In this document: positions 47,148 to 54,740 of the stretch, one piece after another
How the letters are laid out: each line of letters starts with the position of its first letter
Position numbering within the stretch: the first letter of the stretch is position 1
Assembly (NCBI RefSeq): GCF_030717995.2
Contig: NZ_CP157743.1
Span: forward strand, 2,382,501-2,446,500
Origin: Methylomarinum sp. Ch1-1
Lineage (GTDB): Bacteria; Pseudomonadota; Gammaproteobacteria; Methylococcales; Methylomonadaceae
Direction: 5' to 3'
Length of the DNA stretch: 64,000 nt
The notes under the pieces: model-generated
Told to the model about the DNA's origin: nothing
The model's database searches: none
Seen by the model: only the letters and a program-made list of their open reading frames with translations
Translations under genes and position numbers: made by a program

Positions 47148-47687
47148 ATGAGTCAATACAAAATTATTTTCACCGGACCGGTAGGAGCAGGTAAAACCAC
47201 GGCAATTAACTCTATCAGCGATGTTCCGCCGGTTAAAACAGATGCGGTAGCCAGTGACATGACCAAGAGCCGGAAATCGGCCACGACGGTCGCGATGGAT
47301 TATGGCGTGATGAATCTCGACGGCGGCGAAAAAATACATCTTTATGGAACGCCGGGTCAGGAACGCTTCGATTTTATGTGGGATATCCTGACTACCGGCG
47401 GGATAGGCTTGGTTTTATTGCTGGACAATAGCAGGCTCGACCCATTTCAGGATATGAAGTTTTTTCTTGATTCCTTCGACAGTTTCATCGGTCAAACCAG
47501 TGTCGCGATTGGCGTCACCCAGATGGATTTAAACAATAAACCGACGATCGATGACTACCATATCCAACTGCAGGGTTATCGTATCAAGCCAGCTGTTTTT
47601 TCAGTCGATGCCCGGGAAAAAAATGATGTGTCATTGTTGGTGCAGGCCTTACTGTATTCAATTGATCCAGGCATAGAGAGTGAATGA
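47148..47687 (+). CDS. Small Ras-like GTPase (COG2229 / MglA-related)
   Basis: 179 residues. P-loop GPVGAGKTT at 10-18; switch II region YGTPGQERFDFMW, with GTPG at 67-70 in place of DxxG; G4 appears as TQMD at 124-127. Bacterial proteins of this type are encoded next to roadblock/LC7 proteins, which act as GAPs or GEFs, as in MglA-MglB of Myxococcus. Here one roadblock-like protein follows directly (3 bp) and another further down. A polarity or motility switch is a reasonable inference, but no experimental link is visible. Confidence 0.88.
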   Translation: MSQYKIIFTGPVGAGKTTAINSISDVPPVKTDAVASDMTKSRKSATTVAMDYGVMNLDGGEKIHLYGTPGQERFDFMWDILTTGGIGLVLLLDNSRLDPFQDMKFFLDSFDSFIGQTSVAIGVTQMDLNNKPTIDDYHIQLQGYRIKPAVFSVDAREKNDVSLLVQALLYSIDPGIESE

Positions 47688-47690
47688 TAA

Positions 47691-48335
47691 ATGAGCGCAT
47701 ATAAGCTGGTTGAAGGTCTGTTCCTGTTGCCGACGCCGTCCGGGGCTTATTACGCAATCGCCTCGAATGAGGAAGAAAGGGCGAGAAAATTTTTGCGTAA
47801 GTTGCTGCAAAGCGCCAAGACGCCGGAGCTGAGCATCGAACAATTACTGCGCTTGAGCGATGTCGATGATGAGGAGAAGGCGCTGGAATTGCTGCATCAT
47901 TGTCAGAAACTGGGCTGGGTTCAAGGCGTCGATGAGGCGTTGTCTCCTCCGGCAGGGGTGTTGGAAGAAACATTGCCGGATTTACTGAAACACGTTTCTG
48001 AATCGGGCAAAGTGCTGCTGGCGGACGATCAGGGCTTTTATCTGGCCAGTGAGGGTTTCGCCCATGAAACCGCCGAAGAGTTATCGGCTTTGAGCGCCGA
48101 AATTGCGACGGTGCATAATCGGCGCTCTGGCTTGATACGAAATAATCTGGGCATGGCCAGTCATGCCTGGGCGATCGTCGATGCCTATGGGCACAGTCAA
48201 ATAGGTTTTTGGCCGGTTTTTATTGGCGCTAACCGTTTCGTGATAGCGATTGCAGGGATACCGCATTTCAACCGCGCGGAATTTGTCAATTTGATCTGGG
48301 CGTTGAGTATTCGATATTCTGGCGGCATGGCATGA
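47691..48335 (+). CDS. Hypothetical protein, partner of the GTPase, roadblock-like C-terminus
   Basis: 214 residues. The N-terminal half (about 1-85) is helical (EERARKFLRKLLQSAKTPEL, IEQLLRLSDVDDEEKALELL) and may be a winged-helix domain. The C-terminal half (95-210) has the strand-helix pattern of a roadblock/LC7 fold (VLLADDQGFYLASEGFAHET, then GFWPVFIGANRFVIAIAGIP). The assignment is by fold pattern only. It sits 3 bp after the GTPase, so they are probably co-expressed and interact. Confidence 0.75.
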   Translation: MSAYKLVEGLFLLPTPSGAYYAIASNEEERARKFLRKLLQSAKTPELSIEQLLRLSDVDDEEKALELLHHCQKLGWVQGVDEALSPPAGVLEETLPDLLKHVSESGKVLLADDQGFYLASEGFAHETAEELSALSAEIATVHNRRSGLIRNNLGMASHAWAIVDAYGHSQIGFWPVFIGANRFVIAIAGIPHFNRAEFVNLIWALSIRYSGGMA

Positions 48336-48500
48336 CAACAGTGGCTGCAAGATTGATGCTTATACAAAACTGTATCAGGAAAACATAACTCGATATTAAT
48401 TCTAATCGATCGATTTTTAAAGTTTATTTTAAAAGCAAGGCCGCCTGTCCGGGTTAGGTATTTAAGCGTAGTCTTTCTAAAAACGTAACGACTCACCCCC

Positions 48501-48576
48501 ATTCGGGTGGATAAGCGGAGCGCATCCACCGGGTCGGCATCTTTGGTGGATGCGCCCTTCAGGCTTATCCACCCTA
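48501..48576 (-). repeat. Isolated GTAG-type REP hairpin
   Basis: On the minus strand GTAGGGTGGATAAGCCTGAA leads into a long hairpin whose distal arm is CTTATCCACCC. GTAG lies at the 5' side, as in the arrays, but the stem sequence is another variant. Confidence 0.75.
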
Positions 48577-48628
48577 CATGCCCTGCCGCGTTCGATAAGT
48601 GGAGCGAGCAGTTACCTAAAAACTAAAT

Positions 48629-48840
48629 ATAACTATTCAGTATAAAAAATGCTTTTTCTATCAGTTACTTGCTTTAGAAGACGTCGTTCAGCCAGCATCT
48701 AAATTATTCTGGCATGTAAAATGAAGTGAAAAAGCTATGGAATTTAGGTGCTGGGGGCTTGACGGCGGACTCCCTGCCGCCGAAATCCTCGCCAAACACA
48801 CCCCAAGCCCTGTTTGTTATCCAAATAGGGTGGAAATGCA
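48629..48840 (+). repeat. Degenerate family C end fused to a family B-like interior
   Basis: TAACTATTCAGTATAAAAAA (family C end), then CGTTCAGCCAGCATCTAAAT with its inverted arm AATTTAGGTGCTGGG (inner palindrome), then GCCGAAATCCTCGCCAAACA (family B right half) and CCAAATAGGGTGGAAATGC. No target duplication visible. Confidence 0.7.
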
Positions 48841-48848
48841 GATTTTGC

Positions 48849-49040
48849 CATAATGCCAAGGATGGCGTGTAGTAGAGCAATGCAGGAGCAATTGCCGATA
48901 ACGCCATGGATGGCGTGTAGTAGAGCAATGCAGGAGCAATTGCCGATAACGCCATGGAGGGCGTGTAGTAGAGCAATGCAGGAGCAATTGCCGATAACGC
49001 CATGGAGGGCGTGTAGTAGAGCAATGCAGGAGCAATTGCC
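48849..49040 (+). repeat. 48-bp tandem repeat, four copies
   Basis: Unit starts GATAACGCCATGGAGGGCGT and ends CAGGAGCAATTGCC; four copies end at 48896, 48944, 48992 and 49040. Copies 3 and 4 are identical to each other and differ from copy 2 by one base; copy 1 differs at its left end. The unit length is a multiple of three, which opens reading frames on both strands without evidence of translation. Confidence 0.9.
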
Positions 49041-49146
49041 GAGGAACATAAATCTGCCTTGTCGCATAGACTGCTTTCGCAAGTGGCTGATAGTCGCGGC
49101 AATATTTTTTTAACACCAAGCTGAATCGTTACAACTAAATAAACAC

Positions 49147-49528
49147 GTAATTATTCAGCGTAGTTTTACTAAGAGGGAGTAGGTTATTGATTTATCGGGC
49201 TGTCTGCAACAGGACGTTGCCAGCAATTCCCAGTTTGAGTATTTTTGCGGGGTTTAGGGCATGGGGTGTGTCTGTCGAGGAGCGCCGTAAACCCATCCAT
49301 GGGGGCTTGACGGCAGCATCCTTGCTGCCGACATCCTCGCCAAACACACCCCATGCCCTTTTTGAACGCCAAAGGGAATTGCTGGGACGTTGCAGTCAGA
49401 GCTTACGCCGCACAGGGAAGTGCAAGTGCCGCGTGAAGCAGGATGCTGTTAGCTGCCGTGGAAGTATTCACGCGTCCCGAGAAATCAATGACCTACTGCC
49501 TAAAACCCGAAAGATACTGAATAGTTAC
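49147..49528 (-). mobile_element. Family C MITE-like element carrying a nested family B element
   Basis: Ends GTAATTATTCAG (49147) and CTGAATAGTTAC (49528), with the 8-bp direct repeat ATAAACAC outside (49139-49146 and 49529-49536). Inverted relative to the 17.0-kb copy. Removing the inserted family B element and one copy of its duplication restores an uninterrupted GCAACAGGACGTTGCAGTCA as in the 28-kb copy. It ends 45 bp before the roadblock gene. Confidence 0.93.
49221..49384 (+). mobile_element. Family B MITE-like element, 164 bp, inserted in family C
   Basis: Starts CAGCAATTCCCAGTTTGAGT and ends CCAAAGGGAATTGCTG. The 9-bp duplication GGACGTTGC is present at 49212-49220 and 49385-49393, while empty family C sites contain it once. 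This gives direct proof of insertion and of the exact element ends. Confidence 0.95.
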
Positions 49529-49573
49529 ATAAACACAAATAATGATGATGAGATTGTTAAGAGGAAACAGATT

Positions 49574-49936
49574 ATGAGAGCAGATATGCTGACCTCAGTT
49601 TTGACTGAACTGAACGGAACATCGGCGGATATCGAAGCGTCGGGGGTAATTTCCACTGATGGTTTGATGATGGCCTCGGTATTGCCGGCGGGGCTGGATG
49701 AAGACCGGGTCGGTGCGATGAGCGCCGCAATGCTTTCGCTGGGTGATAGAACCGCCCAAGAATTGCAGCGCGGCGGTTTGGAGCAGGTATTGATCAAAGG
49801 CGACAGCGGCTATGTTTTGATGACGTATGCCGGCGAAGAAGCGGTGTTGACGGTGATGGCCAAGCCGAATGCTAAATTGGGGCTTATTTTCCTGGACGTT
49901 AAGAGGGCGGCCGAAAGCATCGCTGAATTATTGTAG
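49574..49936 (+). CDS. Roadblock/LC7 domain protein (MglB-like)
   Basis: 120 residues from the ATG at 49574 (MRADMLTSVLTELNGTSADI), with GAGGAAA upstream. The frame is open further upstream through the MITE, but that extension is repeat sequence. A complete roadblock fold is seen: DIEASGVISTDGLMMASVL, RTAQELQRGGLEQVLIKGDS, and a C-terminal helix. MglB-type homologues regulate small GTPases; the COG2229 GTPase lies 1.9 kb upstream. The gene has been cut off from it by 1.2 kb of repeats, so it may now have its own promoter. Confidence 0.9.
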   Translation: MRADMLTSVLTELNGTSADIEASGVISTDGLMMASVLPAGLDEDRVGAMSAAMLSLGDRTAQELQRGGLEQVLIKGDSGYVLMTYAGEEAVLTVMAKPNAKLGLIFLDVKRAAESIAELL

Positions 49937-49965
49937 GACAAGGATGAAATTTAACGGAGCACAGC

Positions 49966-50442
49966 ATGATTAGTGATATGAAGGCCGAAGATATCATGGG
50001 GGAATACAAGGAAACCACCTTGAATTTATATCATTCAATATCCAGAAAAGTGTTATATACGGAGATTGAAACGCCTTATCCGGACGGTAAGTTGATTGTT
50101 TCCACAACCACGCCGGAGGGCGTCATTACCCATGTCAATCAGTCTTTTATTGAAATGTCGGGTTATACCGAGGAAGAATTGATTGGCGCGCCTCACTCGA
50201 TATTGAGGCATCCCGACATGCCGCCCGCGGCGTTTAAGGATTTATGGGATACCGTCAAACGGGGAGAGAAATGGCAAGGATTCGTCAAAAATCTACGCAA
50301 AGATGGGGGCTATTATTGGGTCAAGGCGACGGTGATTCCCAATGTTCGTCATGGCCGGGTTGTCGGCTATACTTCGGTGCGCCGGAAGCCTTCTCGAACC
50401 AAGGTGGAAGAATGCATTAAACTTTATCCGACCCTGTTTTAA
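49966..50442 (+). CDS. PAS domain sensor protein, stand-alone
   Basis: 158 residues, one PAS domain (about 42-145) with [40 protein letters not shown] and GGYYWVKATVIPNV. It is clearly similar to the Aer-type PAS at the N-terminus of the MCP at 28074 ([23 protein letters not shown]), but has no signalling domain. The short N-terminal helix could mediate contacts. It probably senses redox or oxygen for the roadblock/GTPase cassette; that is inferred from position, 29 bp after the roadblock gene. Confidence 0.85.
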   Translation: MISDMKAEDIMGEYKETTLNLYHSISRKVLYTEIETPYPDGKLIVSTTTPEGVITHVNQSFIEMSGYTEEELIGAPHSILRHPDMPPAAFKDLWDTVKRGEKWQGFVKNLRKDGGYYWVKATVIPNVRHGRVVGYTSVRRKPSRTKVEECIKLYPTLF

Positions 50443-50458
50443 TTTGCGGAGATCACGA

Positions 50459-51205
50459 ATGACGTTTATGTTTACGGTCAGCCCCGATTTTACCCCGGAT
50501 CATTTGTCTGGCTGGTATATTTTCAACACCTGGTTGCAGAAACAGACCGGCGAAGGGATTCATCTGGAAATGTATAATGACTTTCAAAACCAGAGACAGG
50601 CGATTGAGGACGATAAGGTGGATCTGATCTATGCCAATCCCTTCGATGCCGCGATGTTGGTTAGGGAAAAAGGTTTTCAGCCGCTGGTGAAGGCGGAAGG
50701 TGTCGCCGATGAAGCGATCATCGCCGTCAACGCCGATAATGCGGTCGAGGATGTCGCCCATTTGTCGCCGGGCGTTAAGGTGGCTTATACCGAGGATCCC
50801 GATGTACAGATGATGGGCATGATTATGCTCGAACCGGGGGATCTCGATGGCAATAATATCAAACCGCAGCTCTGCGATAGCTATGTGTTGGTTGCAAAGC
50901 ATCTGTTGAGGGGGGATGCCGACGTCGGGATTTTTCTGGCCGAAGCCTACGATGACTTGTCGTCGGTCATCAAAAAACAACTGCGCGTTTTAGTGCGTAG
51001 CCAGATCAGCGTTATTCATCATGCCTTGATGATCGGACCGAAATTGCAGCATAGGCGCGCCGATATCGAAGCGGCGCTGTTGGCCATGGGCCAAGACGAA
51101 AAGACTCGGGGCGTGTTGAACAGTCTAGGGTTCTCCGCCTGGAACAAGGTGGACGATGAAGAAATGGAGTTTATGATCGATTTAATGGATACGCTCGTTA
51201 TTTAA
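50459..51205 (+). CDS. PhnD-like periplasmic-binding-protein fold, no signal peptide
   Basis: 248 residues from the ATG at 50459, with GCGGAG upstream. It resembles phosphate/phosphonate-type binding proteins (PhnD, SBP type 3): FTVSPDFTPDHLSGWYIFN, DLIYANPFDAAMLVREKGFQ, ADVGIFLAEAYDDL. No signal peptide or lipobox is visible, so it should stay in the cytoplasm, and no ABC permease or ATPase is adjacent. It may bind a small phosphorylated ligand for sensing. The start of the 5'-nucleotidase overlaps its stop (TAATG). Confidence 0.8.
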   Translation: MTFMFTVSPDFTPDHLSGWYIFNTWLQKQTGEGIHLEMYNDFQNQRQAIEDDKVDLIYANPFDAAMLVREKGFQPLVKAEGVADEAIIAVNADNAVEDVAHLSPGVKVAYTEDPDVQMMGMIMLEPGDLDGNNIKPQLCDSYVLVAKHLLRGDADVGIFLAEAYDDLSSVIKKQLRVLVRSQISVIHHALMIGPKLQHRRADIEAALLAMGQDEKTRGVLNSLGFSAWNKVDDEEMEFMIDLMDTLVI

Positions 51206-52098
51206 TGGAAAAGTTGGTGGTGGCGATTTCATCGAGGGCCTTGTTCGACCTCGATGAGTCGCACAATATATTTCAGCAACAGGGCAAAGAGGCTTTTTGC
51301 CGTTATCAAATCGAACACGAAAACGAAATATTGAAGCCGGGTTTCGGTTTCAATCTGGTCAAGAAATTCCTCAACCTTAATCTATTGTTCCCAGGCGAAC
51401 CGTTGGTGGAAATTATCCTGCTGTCACAGAACAGCGCCGACACCGGTTTGCGCATTTTTAATTCAATTGAGCATTACGAGCTCGATATCAGCAGGGCAGC
51501 CTTTACCAGCGGCGACTCGCCGTACCGATATATGCCTGCCTTTGGCGCCCATTTGTTTTTGTCGGCCAATGGCGAGGATGTCGAAAAGGCGTTGGCCAGT
51601 GGCTATGCGGCGGCGACCATCGTTTGCGGCTCCGAAAACGTTCGCTCCGAGCAATTGCGCATCGCCTTCGATGGCGATGCGGTTCTTTTTTCCGATGAAT
51701 CGGAGCGAGTTTATCAACAACAGGGGCTGGATGCATTTGCCGAGAAAGAACGTCAAGACGCCCGAAAACCCCTGGTCGGCGGGCCGTTCAAGAGCTTTCT
51801 AGCGGCTCTACACCGTATTCAAGCGCAATGCCAGCAAACACCGGCGCCGATTAGAACGGCTTTAGTGACCGCGCGTTCCGCGCCGGCCCATGAGCGGGTG
51901 GTGCGCACGTTAAGGGCCTGGGATATCCGCATCGATGAGGCGATGTTTTTGGGTGGGCGCGCCAAGGGGCCTTTTTTGCGGGCCTTTGGCGCCGATATTT
52001 TTTTCGATGACCAGCAAGGGCATTGCCAATCCGCGCAGCAACACAAGATTAGTGCCGCGCATGTGCCTCATGGCGTGGCGAGTCAAAAGCGACCTTGA
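51205..52098 (+). CDS. 5'-nucleotidase (cytosolic NT5C1 / PF06189 type)
   Basis: 297 residues. The family pattern is visible: MEKLVVAISSRALFDLDESH (DLDE at the catalytic centre), FCRYQIEHENEILKPGFGF, ILLSQNSADTGLRIFNSIEH, RAAFTSGDSPYRYMPAFGAH, and GGRAKGPFLRAFGADIFFDD near the C-terminus. It hydrolyses nucleoside monophosphates. Coupled by a one-base overlap to the PhnD-like gene, and its last 50 bp overlap the convergent gene 52049-53593. Confidence 0.9.
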   Translation: MEKLVVAISSRALFDLDESHNIFQQQGKEAFCRYQIEHENEILKPGFGFNLVKKFLNLNLLFPGEPLVEIILLSQNSADTGLRIFNSIEHYELDISRAAFTSGDSPYRYMPAFGAHLFLSANGEDVEKALASGYAAATIVCGSENVRSEQLRIAFDGDAVLFSDESERVYQQQGLDAFAEKERQDARKPLVGGPFKSFLAALHRIQAQCQQTPAPIRTALVTARSAPAHERVVRTLRAWDIRIDEAMFLGGRAKGPFLRAFGADIFFDDQQGHCQSAQQHKISAAHVPHGVASQKRP

Positions 52099-53593
52099 AG
52101 CGGACAAATAGAGGGCTGTAATCCAGCAATGCTTCGAGTCGGACGGTTTTGCCGGTCAGCACCAGCGTTGAACCATTGCGATATTTGCCATAGTTCAAGA
52201 TCGCCTCTGGATGGTCGGTTTTTTCGTTGACGAGGATAATCGCGGTATTCTGTCGACGTTCGCTCAAGCCGCTGTGTGCCGATAATTCACCCTGTATCTT
52301 TTCAATCAAGAGCGTCGTCGCTTGCGTGTTTTCGATCTTTTTTGCTTGCCTTATCACGCCGGGAATCAGGGCATTTTTATGATCGCTCAGGATGACCAGG
52401 TCACCGACCGAGCAGTCGCTTTGCTTGCTCTCTGCAAGCAGATAGTTTTTGTTTTTGTTTAGCAAGAGCTTAACCGTCTGGCCCGTTTTCGGGGCATTCG
52501 GATGCGATGCGATTTTCTGTTGCGGGGTAGAAAAATTGCTCAGGAAACTTTTTTCATGTTCCAGCGGTTCCAGCGCCATGCTCGAGTTGTGCGTCTCGAC
52601 GATTTGCGCGCTAAGCCTGTTGATACGGTTTAACTTTTCCTGTTGAGTCAAAAAATCGTAAACTGGCTTGAACCCCGACAACATAGTGAATTGAACAGGC
52701 GCCGCCGGGATGCTGTCGCCAATCAGTTTCTTATAGCCCGACAAATGCTGGTGCAAGCGTTGGAGTTCGCTGGTGCCGATCGCCGACTCGAATGAATCCG
52801 GTCGTAGATGGTGGAGTAGCTCCGTTGTGTCCAAGCTGATTTCATGATTCTGTAAAGCTTCACTGGGACGTTGCATGGGACCGGGGATGCCGTTGCTATA
52901 GTTCCAACAGAAATGACCGTGTGGCTGCTGAACAGGATCGAAATTCAGTAACGAGGCATATTGGTTGGCGAAATCGAACAAAGCCTGATTATCGGACGCC
53001 GATAAGCGGTGAAAGGCGATGAGGGTAAATAATAAATTGCGCTTTATGGCCTGCTCGATGGATGACTGGTGTTTGAATTCGGCAATTCTAGTGTTGATGT
53101 TTTGTTGAAGTCCATTGTTATTTTTGGCGAAAATGAAGAGTTCGCCGCTTTTGTGCCAGAGGGTCTCGGACGGGAGTTCATGAAACAGACTGCTGAGACG
53201 CAAGTACTGGCCGATCAGTTGTAAGGCGAAGTAACTCGCTTGTAGTTTCTGCGTTAGCGGCAGTTGCTCGGCTTCCTGTCCGGCATGCAAGACGAGACTT
53301 AGATTTCTCAATAACTGTAGGCTCAGCCTGGCGATTTTCGCCGATCTGTTGTCTGTTTGCGGCCCCGGTTGCAACGCCGCAGTCAGGGCATGGGCTGAAT
53401 GCAGTGTCGCCGGCGTCAGCTTTAATAGCAGAGGGAACAGGGTGTTGATGTCATCGTCCAGTTTTCTGAGCTGAGCGATGGCTTGGTTCAGTTGACTGCC
53501 GGCATTGATGGTGCTTAAACGGCTGAGCGTTTCCAGCCAGCGGGTCAGCGAATCGTCATTTAAGTCAAAAGGAAGTGTATGCGTATCTGACAT
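52049..53593 (-). CDS. Uncharacterised protein, 514 residues
   Basis: I do not recognise the family with confidence. Residues 1-330 are mostly helical (for example LSRLSTINAGSQLNQAIAQL). The C-terminal 150 residues (about 360-510) look like small beta domains (GQTVKLLLNKNKNYLLAESK, SVGDLVILSDHKNALIPGVI), in the style of PilZ-related or beta-barrel modules. No signal peptide and no membrane helix, so cytoplasmic. The gene converges on the 5'-nucleotidase and the two overlap by 50 bp at their 3' ends. Orthologues with the same neighbour would help to define it. Confidence 0.7.
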   Translation of the reverse strand: MSDTHTLPFDLNDDSLTRWLETLSRLSTINAGSQLNQAIAQLRKLDDDINTLFPLLLKLTPATLHSAHALTAALQPGPQTDNRSAKIARLSLQLLRNLSLVLHAGQEAEQLPLTQKLQASYFALQLIGQYLRLSSLFHELPSETLWHKSGELFIFAKNNNGLQQNINTRIAEFKHQSSIEQAIKRNLLFTLIAFHRLSASDNQALFDFANQYASLLNFDPVQQPHGHFCWNYSNGIPGPMQRPSEALQNHEISLDTTELLHHLRPDSFESAIGTSELQRLHQHLSGYKKLIGDSIPAAPVQFTMLSGFKPVYDFLTQQEKLNRINRLSAQIVETHNSSMALEPLEHEKSFLSNFSTPQQKIASHPNAPKTGQTVKLLLNKNKNYLLAESKQSDCSVGDLVILSDHKNALIPGVIRQAKKIENTQATTLLIEKIQGELSAHSGLSERRQNTAIILVNEKTDHPEAILNYGKYRNGSTLVLTGKTVRLEALLDYSPLFVRFKVAFDSPRHEAHARH

Positions 53594-53635
53594 TAAAGGT
53601 TAACGGGGTGATGAAAAAGATGATTCAAGTTTAGT

Positions 53636-53790
53636 TTATTTATCAGTGTTTTCTGAGAGAAGTTTGGCTTTTTGACAATTATCTTCAAGAAGCTGTAAAT
53701 ACTCCCTGTAAGTTTGGGTGTAGTTTCCCTTGGCTGCATAGATGCCTACCGTCAACGGATGATGCTCGTATATCGGAACAAGAATCTTTT
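53636..53790 (-). pseudogene. Fragment of a LysR-like C-terminal coding sequence
   Basis: The minus frame ending in a stop at 53636-53638 reads ILVPIYEHHPLTVGIYAAKG then NYTQTYREYLQLLED. It resembles the end of a LysR-family effector domain, but only about 50 codons remain and there is no start. Assignment to LysR is tentative. Confidence 0.4.
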
Positions 53791-53798
53791 TTAAACCG

Positions 53799-53914
53799 TT
53801 CTATTTGGAAATGGGAGCATTGTGTTGGCGGCACGGATTAAAACTCAGTCCAGATAATATCCAGCTTAAACTGCAAAAACAAGAACAGTGGCATCAGAAA
53901 ACAAAAGTGGCGTA
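53799..53914 (+). pseudogene. Truncated coding fragment before RAYT 2
   Basis: A plus-strand frame of about 38 codons without a plausible start, reading FYLEMGALCWRHGLKLSPDN and ending TKVA before TAA. It abuts the LysR-like fragment on the opposite strand and the REPs of the RAYT gene. It is the end of a decayed gene of unknown family. Confidence 0.4.
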
Positions 53915-53924
53915 ACAGAATATC

Positions 53925-53975
53925 GGAGTGCAAAAGCTTCAGCTTTTGCCTAAAAAACTGAAGCTTTTTTACTCC
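53925..53975. repeat. Inverted pair of GGAG-type REPs upstream of RAYT 2
   Basis: GGAGTGCAAAAGCTTCAGCT continues TTTGCC, and an inverse unit CTGAAGCTTTTTTACTCC follows. The stem GCAAAAGCT pairs with AGCTTTTGC. The pair is bracketed by GGAGT and ACTCC, as expected for a BIME. It ends 17 nt before the RAYT start. Confidence 0.85.
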
Positions 53976-53992
53976 GTACAAAAAAGAGAGCA

Positions 53993-54529
53993 ATGTCGGT
54001 TAAAAAATATCTGCACAATCCCGCTCATTTGTTTATGGACGATGCGGTTTACTTTATTACCGGTGCAACCTATCAAAAACAACGGTTTATAATTGCTGAT
54101 GGTGCAAAAAAATTGCTGTTAGAGTGCATGCGTAAAGCATTTTCAGACTATGGCTGGGAACTGCATCATTGGGTGATTTTGGATAACCATTATCATCTAC
54201 TGGGCAGAAGCGATAAAGGAAATGATCTGCCTCAATTGATTAAAAAAATACATGCGCAATCCGGTTTTCATATCAAGCGAATAGCAGATATATCGGGTAA
54301 GGTGTGGTGGAATTATTGGGATTATTGCCTGCGTGATGAAAATGACTATTTTCGACACTTGAACTATTTATTTTATAACCCGATTAAGCACGGTTATGTG
54401 ACCGACTTGAATGACTACCCATATTCCAGCTTTCCGGACATTATGCAACAACAGGGGCGTGCATTTTTACGGAATCAGTTTAAACATTATGCTGACTATA
54501 AAACGCTATCGCTAGATGATGAATTTTAG
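53993..54529 (+). CDS. REP-associated tyrosine transposase (RAYT 2)
   Basis: 178 residues, complete. HHWVILDNHYHLLGR holds the HYH metal triad (near residue 60) and YLFYNPIKHGYV the putative catalytic tyrosine. It is only moderately similar to RAYT 1, so it belongs to a different subgroup. No strong ribosome site lies before the ATG at 53993. The gene is bracketed by its own REPs, upstream (53925-53975) and downstream (54535-54677), which carry GGAG instead of GTAG. It is a separate REPtron in the same window. Confidence 0.93.
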   Translation: MSVKKYLHNPAHLFMDDAVYFITGATYQKQRFIIADGAKKLLLECMRKAFSDYGWELHHWVILDNHYHLLGRSDKGNDLPQLIKKIHAQSGFHIKRIADISGKVWWNYWDYCLRDENDYFRHLNYLFYNPIKHGYVTDLNDYPYSSFPDIMQQQGRAFLRNQFKHYADYKTLSLDDEF

Positions 54530-54534
54530 ATTGT

Positions 54535-54677
54535 TGCAAAAGCTGAAGCATTTGCACTCCAGGTATAGAAACAACGTATAGGAGTAAAATAATTAGTTTT
54601 TTAAGCACAAGCTGAAGCATTTTGCATTTCAGGCATAAAAAAGAACTATTTGGAGTTAAAAAGCTTCAGCTTTTTTA
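54535..54677. repeat. GGAG-type REPs downstream of RAYT 2
   Basis: Three units: GCAAAAGCTGAAGCATTTGC then ACTCC (inverted GGAGT at 54556-54560); GGAGTAAAAT at 54581 with a partner AGCTGAAGCATTTTGC; and GGAGTTAAAAAGCTTCAGCT (54652) ending TTTTTTAA. The GCTTCAGC core is the same as upstream of the gene. Confidence 0.8.
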
Positions 54678-54740
54678 ACAACTAGGCTTGTATTGAGTAT
54701 TGGGACTATTTCAAAGCAAAGCGACCTTTCGTAATTTAAG

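Noticed and set aside
48704-49119. Open frames with 16-residue repeats (NCSCIALLHA type)
   Set aside because: The 48-bp tandem unit opens three minus frames and one plus frame at once; none has a ribosome site or conserved context.
49187-49573. N-terminal extension of the roadblock gene by 129 codons
   Set aside because: The extension lies in the nested MITEs, is repeat-derived, and the ATG at 49574 has a good ribosome site and the normal domain start.
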